Positions 1-8,805 of a stretch of 64,000 bases of DNA are shown here, piece by piece; within the stretch, counting starts at the first letter, position 1, and every line of letters starts with the position of its first letter. This DNA comes from Paraburkholderia panacisoli (GTDB lineage Bacteria > Pseudomonadota > Gammaproteobacteria > Burkholderiales > Burkholderiaceae). Both the position numbers and the translations under genes were made by a program. The notes beneath the pieces are model-generated. The model searched no databases, was not told the origin of the DNA, and worked only from the letters and a program-made list of their open reading frames with translations. The stretch covers positions 124,001 through 188,000 of the forward strand of contig NZ_VTUZ01000010.1 in NCBI RefSeq assembly GCF_008369935.1, given 5' to 3'.

Positions 1-814
1 AGTCAAGCGCCGCCCCGGTGTCGAGACCGGCCAGCAACGCGGTGTGATCGCGTAGCAGCCCCTCGCTTGCAACGACATCGTTCAGCGCACCGAAGCGTTT
101 CTGAATCTGCTTCAGGCGCTTCATCGTGTGCTTGCGGCCGCCCTTCAAAACCGGCTCGAAAAAATCGAGCAGATAACGCAGCTTCTTGGCGGCTTTCCTG
201 ACATCGTGAAAGGCGGGGTAGTTGGAGCGCTTCGCGCGGCTCGCGCGTTGCATGCGTTTTTTCAACGAACGCTGCGCCGCGTCCACACGCCGGGCGGCGA
301 ATTTGCGCAGCGGCACGCGCTCATGGGCGGTATTCAATTCTTTCGCGGTACTGCTCAGCGCGTCGCGCAGCAGATTTTTGACATCGGCATTCGCGAGCGT
401 TTCGCGACTGGCCGTGAAAGCGCCGTCGCGCACTTCCAGGAGCCTCGGCGCCATGGCTTGCGCGCCGCTGTCCTCCTGCGTCAGCAGTTCGATCAGGATG
501 TCCCAGTCGCGCGTCTTGCCGGCCGCTGCCGCAAGGTACTTGAACAGCGCGCGTTGACGGGTATTCTCGGCCTGCTCGACCAAGGGGTCGAATGCCCACC
601 ACAGCGAGCGCAAACGCCGCAGCGAAACGCGCAGCTGGTGCAGCGCTTCGGGCGACGTGTCTTCGCGTACCGCATGCGCGAATTCGATCGCGCGATCGAC
701 GAGGGGTGCTGCATACGACACGAAGGCCGCTTGAGCCGACTGCGCCTGGCTGCTGGCGCCGGCTGGTTCGCTCGCGGCGGACTGCCTGACCGCCTTGCCG
801 CTGTCTCGCTTCAT
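1..814 (-). CDS. CHAD domain protein (partial, cut by left edge)
   Basis: At least 271 codons are visible, starting at an ATG at 814 preceded by a good AGGGGAG ribosome site and running off the left edge. The protein is helical and very rich in Arg/Lys/His, with the typical CHAD pattern: a conserved 'LHQLRVSLRRLRS' segment near residue 60 and a second 'DVRKAAKKLRYLLDFF' segment in the C-terminal half. CHAD domains bind inorganic polyphosphate and often sit near polyphosphate genes, which fits the pit and ppk2 genes 1-4 kb away. No CYTH triphosphatase domain lies in the visible part. Binding of polyphosphate is family knowledge, not shown here. The open reading frame continues without a stop to position 2. 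Confidence 0.88.
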   Translation of the reverse strand, partial: MKRDSGKAVRQSAASEPAGASSQAQSAQAAFVSYAAPLVDRAIEFAHAVREDTSPEALHQLRVSLRRLRSLWWAFDPLVEQAENTRQRALFKYLAAAAGKTRDWDILIELLTQEDSGAQAMAPRLLEVRDGAFTASRETLANADVKNLLRDALSSTAKELNTAHERVPLRKFAARRVDAAQRSLKKRMQRASRAKRSNYPAFHDVRKAAKKLRYLLDFFEPVLKGGRKHTMKRLKQIQKRFGALNDVVASEGLLRDHTALLAGLDTGAALD

Positions 815-1095
815 TGCTGCTCCCCTGAATCCACTACTCTCCTTTGAAGCGTAGCAAAAATAGGTCCTTCCTTACGCAAAAGCGCAGGCATTTAGCGGGC
901 GGCACGCGTCGAAAGAGCGCGATGCATGTTGTTCAGGCGTGGGGTTTGCGTCCCATCTCGTGGCCGCATCGCATGGCACCGCACACCGCGAGAGGCTATT
1001 TTTAAACCTATGATCCGGCACACTGGGCCGACGCGCGAGTCCGCGCGGCATATCGGCCGGACTGTCAGCGCGCATGGCTTACCTCAGGAGGATGT

Positions 1096-1689
1096 ATGCG
1101 AATACTTATCGTCGGTGCAACGGGGCTGATCGGCGGCGAGATCGTCAAGCTGCTCTCAGCCGAACACGACATCGTCACCGCGAGCCGCAAGGGCTCCGAT
1201 CTGCACGTCGACCTGTCCGACAAAGCCAGCATCGAGTCGATGTACCAGCAGGCGGGCACGTTCGACGCCGTCATCTGCGCGGCAGGTGCGGCGAAATTCG
1301 CGCCGTTGGCCGCGCTCTCCGACGAAGACTTCGCGTTCAGTCTCGCCAACAAGCTGATGGGCCAGGTCAACCTGGTGCGTTGCGGCGCGGCTCACGTGTC
1401 GCAAGGCGGCTCGTTCACGTTGACGAGCGGCGTGCTCTCGCAACAGCCAATGCAAGGCAGCGCGGCGGTGAGCATCGTGAATGCGGGCGTGGAAGCGTTC
1501 GTCCGTTCGGCTGCGCTCGAATTGCGCGGCAAGGCCCGCGTCAACGCGGTCAGCCCAGGCTGGGTTGCCGAAACGCTGGAGTCGATGGGCCGCGATCCGT
1601 CGCAAGGCGTGCCTGCCGCGATGGTCGCGCAGGCGTACAAACGGAGCCTCGGCGGCAGCGCCAGCGGCGAGGTGATCGGCGCTTCCTGA
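1096..1689 (+). CDS. SDR-family protein lacking the YxxxK pair
   Basis: A 197-residue classical-like short-chain dehydrogenase with an N-terminal GATGLIG nucleotide-binding loop. The ATG at 1096 follows AGGAGG at 1085-1090. The sequence 'GGSFTLTSGV' gives the expected active-site serine strand, but the Tyr-x-x-x-Lys pair that should follow about 13 residues later is absent (the helix reads AVSIVNAGVEAF). It is clearly paralogous to the SDR at 17373-17978, which shares 'KLMGQ(V/I)N' and 'GGSFTLTSG' and has the same loss. Short for an SDR (usually about 250). It may bind NAD(P) but be non-catalytic, or use an Asn/Ser-based mechanism. It stands alone between the CHAD gene and pit. Confidence 0.85.
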   Translation: MRILIVGATGLIGGEIVKLLSAEHDIVTASRKGSDLHVDLSDKASIESMYQQAGTFDAVICAAGAAKFAPLAALSDEDFAFSLANKLMGQVNLVRCGAAHVSQGGSFTLTSGVLSQQPMQGSAAVSIVNAGVEAFVRSAALELRGKARVNAVSPGWVAETLESMGRDPSQGVPAAMVAQAYKRSLGGSASGEVIGAS

Positions 1690-1892
1690 GCGCCTGACCA
1701 ATATAGGTCTTTTCGGATCTCCGGCTATCCTTATCCGCCACCGGCCACGCGGCGAATCGGTGCACGCGCCCCGTCCGGCGGGCCCGAAGCCCGCGCAGAG
1801 GGGTTGCGCCCGAGCGTCACGCCACTGTCATCATTTCGACACGCTGGCCCCGCAGGATCGTAAGTTCCGCGACAAACTCTGGGGCTCACGTC

Positions 1893-3479
1893 ATGCCGGA
1901 ACTTTCGTATCCGCAACCTGGTGCTGCAGGCGGCAAGGGGCGCAATCTCAGCCTCCTCGTCTTTATCGCCGTGATCGTTGTCGGTGCAGTCTATTGCGCC
2001 GTGCATCTGATGGACGATTTGCAATCGGTTCGAGAGAGCTCGGTTCTGCCCTTTATGTTGCTCGGCGTCGCGCTGCTGATCGCGCTCGGTTTCGAGTTCG
2101 TCAACGGCTTTCACGACACCGCCAACGCGGTCGCCACCGTGATCTACACGCACTCGCTGACGCCCAACCTCGCGGTGGTCTGGTCCGGTGCGTGGAATTT
2201 CCTCGGCGTGCTGACCTCGAGCGGTGCGGTTGCATTCGGCATTCTGCAATTGCTGCCCGTCGAGCTGATCCTGCAGGTGGGCAGCAGCGCCGGCTTCGCG
2301 ATGGTGTTCGCGTTGCTGATCGCCGCGATCATCTGGAATCTCGGCACCTGGTATTTCGGACTGCCATCGTCCAGTTCGCACACGCTGATCGGCTCGATCA
2401 TCGGCGTGGGCCTGATGAACCAGTTGATGCATGGCGCCAACGGCACGAGCGGCGTCGACTGGAACCAGGCGCTCGGCGTCGGCAAGTCCTTGCTGTTCTC
2501 GCCACTGGTGGGTTTTCTCGCGGCCGCTTTGCTGCTGCTGATCCTGAAAGCGGTGGTGCGCGTCCCCGAGTTGTACGCGGAGCCCAAAGGCAAGGCGCCG
2601 CCGCCGTTCTGGATTCGCTGCCTGCTGATTCTGACCTGTACGGGCGTGTCGTTCGCGCACGGTTCGAACGACGGCCAGAAAGGCATGGGCCTCATCATGC
2701 TGATCCTGATCGGCACGGTGCCGACCGCGTATGCGCTGAACAAGGCCGTCACGCCGGCGGAAACGCAAAACTTCATCGCGGTCGCGCAGCAGACCGCGGC
2801 GACGCTCGCCCACTACACGCAAGGCGCCGCGCCGTCGGCGAATCCGCGCGCCGATGTCGAAGCGTTCGTGCGCACCCGCCAGTTGACGCCCGCCACGTTG
2901 CCCGCGTTGCAGCAATTGACCGAGCAGATCGGCAAGCAGGTCAGTGCATCCGGGTCGATGGCCGGAGTGCCGCAAAGCATCGTCGATAACGTGCGCAACA
3001 ACATGTACGTCGCGTCCGAAGCGATCCGCCTGATGCTGAAAGCGCAACAGCCGGCGTTCTCGCCGGAGCACGCCAAGGTCATCGCCAACTTCAAGACGCA
3101 AACCGATCACGCCACCAAGTTCATCCCGACGTGGGTCAAGGTGGCCGTGGCGATTGCGCTCGGTCTGGGGACGATGGTCGGATGGAAGCGCATCGTCGTG
3201 ACGGTCGGCGAGAAAATCGGCAAGCAGCATCTGACTTACGGCCAGGGCGCGTCGGCCGAAGTGGTGGCGATGGTGACGATCGGCGCCGCCGACATGTACG
3301 GCTTGCCGGTCTCGACGACGCACGTGCTGTCCTCGGGCGTGGCCGGCACGATGGCGGCCAACGGCTCGGGCCTGCAATGGGGCACCGTGCGCAGCCTGGT
3401 GCTCGCCTGGGTGCTGACGCTGCCGGCGTCGATCGCGCTGGCGGCGGGTCTGTACTGGGTGTTCCGGATGGTGTTCTAA
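1893..3479 (+). CDS. pit: PiT-family inorganic phosphate transporter
   Basis: A 528-residue membrane protein that should import phosphate (probably as a metal-phosphate complex with H+ or Na+). It carries the two inverted PiT signatures: 'GFEFVNGFHDTANAVATVI' in the first half and 'TGVSFAHGSNDGQKGMGLI' in the second, separated by a hydrophilic region. About 150 residues between the second signature and the last membrane segments (roughly residues 285-410) are polar, longer than in short PiT proteins but usual for the E. coli PitA-like branch. The ATG at 1893 starts the family's normal N-terminus. It is convergent with ppk2 and shares a bidirectional terminator with it, so phosphate import and polyphosphate metabolism are adjacent. 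Confidence 0.95.
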   Translation: MPELSYPQPGAAGGKGRNLSLLVFIAVIVVGAVYCAVHLMDDLQSVRESSVLPFMLLGVALLIALGFEFVNGFHDTANAVATVIYTHSLTPNLAVVWSGAWNFLGVLTSSGAVAFGILQLLPVELILQVGSSAGFAMVFALLIAAIIWNLGTWYFGLPSSSSHTLIGSIIGVGLMNQLMHGANGTSGVDWNQALGVGKSLLFSPLVGFLAAALLLLILKAVVRVPELYAEPKGKAPPPFWIRCLLILTCTGVSFAHGSNDGQKGMGLIMLILIGTVPTAYALNKAVTPAETQNFIAVAQQTAATLAHYTQGAAPSANPRADVEAFVRTRQLTPATLPALQQLTEQIGKQVSASGSMAGVPQSIVDNVRNNMYVASEAIRLMLKAQQPAFSPEHAKVIANFKTQTDHATKFIPTWVKVAVAIALGLGTMVGWKRIVVTVGEKIGKQHLTYGQGASAEVVAMVTIGAADMYGLPVSTTHVLSSGVAGTMAANGSGLQWGTVRSLVLAWVLTLPASIALAAGLYWVFRMVF

Positions 3480-3540
3480 CGACGCCCTGCCCGATGGCCG
3501 GTTTCGGGACCGGCCCGGCCTTGCGTTGGGTCCTGACAAT

Positions 3541-3569
3541 GAAAAAGCGCGGCTTGCCCGCGCTTTTTC
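3541..3569. terminator. Bidirectional rho-independent terminator between pit and ppk2
   Basis: A 12-bp perfect stem (GAAAAAGCGCGG at 3541-3552 pairing with 3558-3569) with a 5-base loop. The stem ends in A-tract/T-tract on the two sides, so it can stop transcription of pit (plus) and ppk2 (minus). Confidence 0.85.
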
Positions 3570-3587
3570 ATTTGCACCACGAACCGC

Positions 3588-4514
3588 TCAATACATTTCG
3601 GGCACGATCATCGAGCCGGGCACCGGCTGGCGGCTGTACTCGTCGTGATAGACGCGCGCCGGCAATTCGATCTGCGGGTGCTCGATCTCGTGATACGGCA
3701 CCTGGCTCAGCAGATGATGAATGCAGTTCAGACGCGCGCGCTTCTTGTCGACGGCCTGCACGACCCACCACGGCGCCTCCGGAATATGCGAGCGCTGCAG
3801 CATCACTTCCTTGGCCTGCGTATAGGCTTCCCAGCGGCGCCGGCTTTCCAGATCCATCGGACTGAGCTTCCACTGCTTCAGCGGATCGTGAATGCGGTTC
3901 TGAAAGCGGATTTCCTGCTCTTCGTCGGTAATCGAAAACCAGTATTTGAGAATCTGCACGCCGCTGCGCACCAGCATCTTTTCGAATTCCGGCACCGAGC
4001 GGAAAAACTCTTCATACTCTTCGTCGCTGCAAAAATTCATCACGCGCTCGACGCCCGCGCGGTTGTACCAGCTGCGATCGAACAGCACCATTTCGCCGCC
4101 CGCCGGCAGGTGCGACACGTAGCGCTGGAAATACCATTGCGTGCGCTCGCGATTATTCGGCGCCGGCAACGCCGCCACCCGGCACACGCGCGGATTGAGC
4201 CGCTGCGTGATGCGCTTGATCGCGCCGCCCTTGCCCGCCGCATCGCGCCCTTCGAAGATGACCACGAGGCGATGGCCGGTCTGCACGATCCAGTCCTGCA
4301 GCTTGACGAGTTCGCCCTGCAAGCGGAACAGCTCGCGGAAATACACCTTGCGCGCTTCGCGATGCTCGGGTGTGAAGCCATCCGCGCCGTCCATGATGCG
4401 GTCGTCGACCTCCATTTCGAGTTCCTCGTCGTAGGCATCGATGAGGTCTTCCTCGAAACGGCGCTGCCGCTCTGCCAGCCACTCGGCTTCAGGTCTCGAA
4501 TCCTGCTCTTTCAT
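3588..4514 (-). CDS. ppk2: Polyphosphate kinase 2
   Basis: A 308-residue PPK2-family enzyme that transfers phosphate between polyphosphate and nucleotides. Walker A lies at residues 88-97 (EGRDAAGKGG), Walker B at about 143-148 (VLFDRSWYNRAG follows), and the lid region with conserved Arg residues follows. The length fits single-domain class I PPK2, which mainly uses polyphosphate to phosphorylate ADP or GDP, though class cannot be fixed from sequence alone. ATG at 4514 with a GGAGAG site upstream. Convergent with pit; the polyphosphate-binding CHAD protein is at the left edge. Confidence 0.94.
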   Translation of the reverse strand: MKEQDSRPEAEWLAERQRRFEEDLIDAYDEELEMEVDDRIMDGADGFTPEHREARKVYFRELFRLQGELVKLQDWIVQTGHRLVVIFEGRDAAGKGGAIKRITQRLNPRVCRVAALPAPNNRERTQWYFQRYVSHLPAGGEMVLFDRSWYNRAGVERVMNFCSDEEYEEFFRSVPEFEKMLVRSGVQILKYWFSITDEEQEIRFQNRIHDPLKQWKLSPMDLESRRRWEAYTQAKEVMLQRSHIPEAPWWVVQAVDKKRARLNCIHHLLSQVPYHEIEHPQIELPARVYHDEYSRQPVPGSMIVPEMY

Positions 4515-4752
4515 TGCGGCTCTCCAGGCATCAGAAATGGTTAAGCGCGCGGCGGCCAGCGCGACGCGAACGCGTTCGATTATCGAAGCACCAGGTGTCA
4601 GCCGTGTTACCGCCGCGGCTACCGGGCGGCCCGCGGGTGTCGGGCGCGCGTTGGCGAGAGCACTGCATGCTTGTGCACGCGTGCGGTTAGCACGCGTAGT
4701 GAACGTTCATGATAGCGAGTTTTGCACGACTGTCCGGCGCTAATGCAATGGC

Positions 4753-5157
4753 CTAGCGCAATGGCCGCGCGAAACTGAGTTCGTGGCCGTCCGGATCGGT
4801 GATGTGGAAATAGCGCTCGCCCCACGGCGCGTCGGATGGTTCGAGCGATGGTTTCAGTCCGGCGGCCAGCGCTTTGCGGTAGATCGCGTCGACGTCCGAT
4901 ACGTAGAAGATCACGCGGCCCCACCAGTTGACCGGCGCGCGCGCGTCAGCAATCAGGTTCAGGTACGAACCGCCGAACGCGAACGATGTAAACGCCTCAC
5001 GCGGACCGCCGTACTTGATCGGAAAGCCGAGCGCTTCATAAAACGACACCGAGCGCGACATGTCGTGCGTGGCGAGCGTGATCGCACTGAGCGATTCGAT
5101 ATGCGATTCCGTCGAGGTCGATGCGGTGGCGGAGGATGACGGCGTGGTTGCTGGCAT
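4753..5157 (-). CDS. VOC (glyoxalase/bleomycin-resistance) family protein
   Basis: A 134-residue single VOC domain: 'SLSAITLATHDMSRSVSFYEALGF' opens the first beta-alpha-beta-beta-beta unit and 'RYFHITDPDGHELSFARPL' closes the second, with the His and Glu positions typical of metal-binding VOC enzymes. The start at 5157 is preferred over an upstream in-frame ATG (5187) because AAGGAGA sits 6 bases before it. The first 20 or so residues are Ser/Thr-rich and probably unstructured. The substrate is unknown; candidates are lactoylglutathione lyase-like, dioxygenase-like or antibiotic-binding roles. Confidence 0.85.
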   Translation of the reverse strand: MPATTPSSSATASTSTESHIESLSAITLATHDMSRSVSFYEALGFPIKYGGPREAFTSFAFGGSYLNLIADARAPVNWWGRVIFYVSDVDAIYRKALAAGLKPSLEPSDAPWGERYFHITDPDGHELSFARPLR

Positions 5158-5286
5158 TGGGTGTCTCCTTGTGGCCTGAGCGTTCAAAGTGTCTCACAGC
5201 CGGCTCCAACCCACCCTACCCCCACCCGCCCTTGAAAACCCCCGCCGCGCCCTGCATCTGCGGATCCGCCAATCCGGAGCATCGCC

Positions 5287-6330
5287 ATGGGAAGCCGTCC
5301 ACGCTTCATCGATGACCTGTCGCGCGCCGCATCCGACGCCCCCGGGCCGCACCCACTCAACCCCTTATCCGACGACGCCCTGCTCGACGCGTATTCCCGC
5401 ACCGTGATCGGTGCGCTCGAACGCGTCCAGCAGGCGGTCGCCTTCATCTCCGTCGAACGCCGGCTGCCCGGCGAGCCGTCCGGGCGCGACCGAGGCGCGC
5501 GCGGCGGCACCGGCTCGGGTTTTCTGTTCACGCCCGACGGCTACCTGCTGACCAATAGCCACGTCGTGCACGGCGCCACGCACATTCGGGTGACACTCGC
5601 CGACGGCGCGAAGTTCGACGCCGATCTGGTCGGCGACGACCCCGGCAGCGATCTGGCCGTGTTGCGCATCGGCTCGCCGGAGCCGTTGCCGCATGTCGAA
5701 CTCGGCGAATCGTCGAAGCTGCGCGTGGGCCAGATTGCGATCGCCGTCGGCAATCCGCTCGGGCTCGCGCAAACCGTGACGACGGGCGTGGTGTCGGCGC
5801 TGGGCCGCTCGCTGCGCTCGAACTCCGGCCGCATGATCTACGACGTGATCCAGACCGACGCCGCGCTCAATCCAGGCAACTCGGGCGGCCCGCTGATCAA
5901 TTCGGCGGGCCAGGTGATCGGCGTCAATACCGCGATCATTCCCGGCGCGCAGGCGATCTGTTTTGCCACCGCGATCGACACGGCCAAATGGGTCATCATG
6001 CAGATTTTCGCGCATGGCCGTGTGCGGCGCGCCTATATCGGCGTGGCCGGCACCACGAGGCCGCTATCGCGTCGCGTGCAGCGCTATTTCGGTTTGAGTT
6101 CGGAAAGCGGCGTGCACGTGATGGAGATCGTCAAAGGCAGTCCGGCGGCGCTCGGCGGTCTGCGCACCGACGACACCATCGTCGCGATCGACGCGCAGGC
6201 CGTGCACGACGTGGATAGTCTGCAACGCACGCTCGACGCGTCGCGTATCGACAAGCCGGTCAACGTGACGGTGCTGCGCGGCGCGCAACGGCTCGAACTG
6301 ACGTTGACGCCGGTCGAGCAGGCGGGCTGA
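5287..6330 (+). CDS. HtrA-like S1C serine protease with one PDZ domain, no signal peptide
   Basis: A 347-residue trypsin-like protease of the Deg/HtrA group. The catalytic triad is visible: His92 (TNSHVV), Asp122 (GSDLAVL) and Ser199 (NPGNSGGP). A single C-terminal PDZ domain spans roughly residues 240-340. Unlike DegP/DegS/MucD, the first 70 residues have no hydrophobic stretch, so no signal peptide or anchor is seen and a cytoplasmic location is predicted. The ATG at 5287 has CGGAG just upstream; an upstream start with a signal peptide was looked for in the same frame but not seen. Transcribed alone, divergent from the VOC gene. Confidence 0.9.
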   Translation: MGSRPRFIDDLSRAASDAPGPHPLNPLSDDALLDAYSRTVIGALERVQQAVAFISVERRLPGEPSGRDRGARGGTGSGFLFTPDGYLLTNSHVVHGATHIRVTLADGAKFDADLVGDDPGSDLAVLRIGSPEPLPHVELGESSKLRVGQIAIAVGNPLGLAQTVTTGVVSALGRSLRSNSGRMIYDVIQTDAALNPGNSGGPLINSAGQVIGVNTAIIPGAQAICFATAIDTAKWVIMQIFAHGRVRRAYIGVAGTTRPLSRRVQRYFGLSSESGVHVMEIVKGSPAALGGLRTDDTIVAIDAQAVHDVDSLQRTLDASRIDKPVNVTVLRGAQRLELTLTPVEQAG

Positions 6331-6406
6331 TCGATGTAACGCTCCGGGCGCTTGCAGCGCGGCTTGCGAAGTCACGACATTTCGGAAGGTGCGTACCTCC
6401 TACGCT

Positions 6407-7837
6407 TCACGCACCTTCTGCACCTTCGTTCACCTTCACGCGCCCGCGATGGCCGCGAGCGATCTCATCGCCTGCACCTTGCGGCAAACGCGCGGTGACC
6501 GGAATCGACAGGAACGAGAACAGGCCGACCACGAGGAACGCGGGCCAGAAGTCGGAGAACACGATGGTCGAATGGCCCTGTACGTTGTGCGAAATTTGCA
6601 GCACGATGCCCGCGATCGTCACGCCGAGTCCCAGCGAAATCTGCTGGATCACACTCGCGACACTCGTCGCACGGCCGACATCGCTGCTCGGAATATCAGC
6701 ATAGGCCAGCGTGTTCAACGACGTGAACTGCAACGACGGAAAGAAGCCGCCGAACAGCACGACGCACCAGATCAACCAATGCGGCGTGCCCGGAAAGAAC
6801 AAACCGTAGACCGCGATCGCGAGGCCCGCGCAGCCCGCGTTGAACATCAGCACGGTGCGAAAGCCGAAGCGTCCGAGAATGCGTGAGGCCGCCGCCTTCA
6901 TGAAGATCGATCCGAACGCGGACGCGCAGGTAATCGACCCAGCGCGGAACGCCGTCATGCCCAGGCCTTCCTGCAACGCAAGCGGCAAGAGAAACGGCAC
7001 CGCGCCGAGCCCGATGCGAAACAGCGAGCCGCCCGCCACGCTCGCATGAAAACTCGGGATGCGCAGAAGCCGCAGATCGAGCACTGGCAATTCGACGCGG
7101 CTCGCGTACAGCGCGTACAGCACCAGCAGCACCACGCCGGTCGCGCACATGCTGATCGACACGCGGTTCGACACCAGTTCGCCACCCACCAGCGAGAGCC
7201 CCAGCATGAACAGCGACGCGCCGCTCGCGGACAGCACGAAGCCGATCCAGTCGAGCCGGCCGGGGTGCGCCTCGCGCACGTTGGCGATGTGCTTGTTCGC
7301 GAGCCAGATGCCCAGCAGACCGATCGGAATATTGACGACGAAGATCAGCCGCCAGTGCAGATACGTCGTGATGAAGCCGCCGAGCGGCGGTCCGATCACC
7401 GGCCCGAGCAAGGCCGGCACCGTCAGATAGTTGACCGCGCGAATGAACTCGGACTTCGGCACCGAACGGAAAATGATGATGCGGCCCACCGGCACCATCA
7501 TCGCGCCGCCAATGCCTTGCACGAAACGCGCGACCACGAAGGTGCCGAGCGACGTGGACGCCGCGCACATCAGCGAGCCGGCCATGAAGACGCCGATGGC
7601 CGTGCGGAACACCGTGCGCGAACCAAAGCGGTCGGCCACCCAGCCGCAGATCGGGATGAACACGCCGAGGCCGATCACATAGGCCGTGACCGCGAGCTTG
7701 AGGGTGATGGGATCCTGGCCAAGATCGCGCGCCAGAACGGGCAGGGACGTCACGATCACCGTGCCGTCGACGTTTTCCATGAACATCGCGCACGCGACGA
7801 TCAGCGGAACAATGAATGCGCCTAAAGCGAGAGGCAT
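6407..7837 (-). CDS. MFS transporter, DHA2-like drug/H+ antiporter
   Basis: A 476-residue transporter of the EmrB/QacA type with about 14 hydrophobic segments. The first segment contains 'ENVDGTVIVTSLPVLARDLG', the motif that marks the DHA2 family, and motif A-like 'GWVADRFGSR' follows the second segment. Such proteins export hydrophobic compounds in exchange for protons across the inner membrane. No HlyD-type adaptor or regulator lies beside it, so the substrate cannot be inferred. Start ATG at 7837. Confidence 0.9.
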   Translation of the reverse strand: MPLALGAFIVPLIVACAMFMENVDGTVIVTSLPVLARDLGQDPITLKLAVTAYVIGLGVFIPICGWVADRFGSRTVFRTAIGVFMAGSLMCAASTSLGTFVVARFVQGIGGAMMVPVGRIIIFRSVPKSEFIRAVNYLTVPALLGPVIGPPLGGFITTYLHWRLIFVVNIPIGLLGIWLANKHIANVREAHPGRLDWIGFVLSASGASLFMLGLSLVGGELVSNRVSISMCATGVVLLVLYALYASRVELPVLDLRLLRIPSFHASVAGGSLFRIGLGAVPFLLPLALQEGLGMTAFRAGSITCASAFGSIFMKAAASRILGRFGFRTVLMFNAGCAGLAIAVYGLFFPGTPHWLIWCVVLFGGFFPSLQFTSLNTLAYADIPSSDVGRATSVASVIQQISLGLGVTIAGIVLQISHNVQGHSTIVFSDFWPAFLVVGLFSFLSIPVTARLPQGAGDEIARGHRGRVKVNEGAEGA

Positions 7838-7948
7838 TGGCGGGACGAGGGGCTGCTAGGCCGTCGATGTAAAGCGACGATTATGGCATTGCAGCGCGCA
7901 ACATAGGTGGTTGCGTTGGGGACTTTGCGTGCGCGAGCGCGCAACGCG

Positions 7949-7985
7949 ACGAAGGGGAACCGACGTGCGGCCGGTTCCCCTTCGT
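7949..7985 (-). terminator. Strong hairpin downstream of the lipid-type operon
   Basis: Arms 7949-7962 (ACGAAGGGGAACCG) and 7972-7985 form a perfect 14-bp stem with a 9-base loop. It lies 29 bases after the stop of the nucleotidyltransferase gene. There is no T-tract on either side, so it may be a rho-independent terminator of weak type or an RNA 3' end stabiliser. Confidence 0.6.
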
Positions 7986-8013
7986 CATGCAACGGGATGC
8001 TTCAGACAGCCGC

Positions 8014-8778
8014 TTAGCGCGACGCGCTGACGAGCGGTTGCAATTGCGGCAGGATCTCGGTGCTCGCGCGAGCAACATCGTTCGGAAAGTCGATTTCGAT
8101 CCACGGCGCGCCGGTCACGTCGGCGGTGTCGAACACCTGGCTGCGCTCCAGCAGCAGATCGCGCACGGCTTCTTCGTGCGGCATGTTGGACCGGCCGCTT
8201 TCGACATAACCCGCCACGATCTGCGTGAAACGTCGCGCGGTCTCCTCGCGGAAACGGAAGAACCCGACCGACTCGCCAATCGTGTCGTACTGGAGATTGA
8301 CCGCAAGCTGCTTGCGCAATTCGACCGGCACGCCGTCTCTCAGACACAGCTTCACGGGCTCGTCGCCGGTTTCGAAATCGCGGTCGATCAACAGCCGGTT
8401 GACCGTCTCACCGGCCACCAGCGCGCTCAGAATGCGCTCGTCATAGAGCACGTCGGCGTCCATCAGCAGCACGTCGCCGCCGCGCGTGAGCGCATCGGCC
8501 ACCGTATGCACCGTCAGCACGCTGCCCAGATCGAAACGCGGGTTCAGCACGGTCTCCACCTTGTGCGGCCAGTTGATGCGCTCCAGTTCCGCCCGCACCG
8601 ATTCCGGCTGAAAGCCGAGCGCCAGCACGACATCGGTCACGCCGGCGGTTTCGAGCATTTGCAGATGCCGTTCGAGCAGGCTCATGCCGTCGAACTGCAA
8701 CAGACATTTCGGGAACTGAGCTTGCGGCGGTTGCTGAAGACGCAGGCCGAGGCCCGCCGCGAGGATGATGGCACGCAT
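8014..8778 (-). CDS. MobA/LicC-like NTP transferase (putative cytidylyltransferase)
   Basis: A 254-residue nucleotidyltransferase that should join a phosphorylated small molecule to a nucleotide, probably CTP. The signature LAAGLGLRL (residues 6-14), the lysine in FPKCLLQF, the metal-binding 'LMDADVLYD' and the C-terminal 'PWIEIDFPNDVARA' match phosphocholine/inositol-phosphate cytidylyltransferases (LicC, IPCT). Last gene of a four-gene operon that also encodes a CDP-alcohol phosphotransferase, so it may supply the CDP-activated alcohol for that enzyme. In archaea and some bacteria these two activities are fused in one protein (IPCT-DIPPS), which supports the link. The actual alcohol (inositol, choline, glycerol, amino alcohol) is unknown. 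Confidence 0.88.
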   Translation of the reverse strand: MRAIILAAGLGLRLQQPPQAQFPKCLLQFDGMSLLERHLQMLETAGVTDVVLALGFQPESVRAELERINWPHKVETVLNPRFDLGSVLTVHTVADALTRGGDVLLMDADVLYDERILSALVAGETVNRLLIDRDFETGDEPVKLCLRDGVPVELRKQLAVNLQYDTIGESVGFFRFREETARRFTQIVAGYVESGRSNMPHEEAVRDLLLERSQVFDTADVTGAPWIEIDFPNDVARASTEILPQLQPLVSASR

Positions 8779-8805
8779 GCGCGGTCCTTTGAAAAAATAC
8801 CCAGA

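Noticed and set aside
1731..3539. 602-residue minus-strand open frame
   Set aside because: It is the antisense shadow of the pit gene; rich in Arg, His and Gln, with no family pattern.
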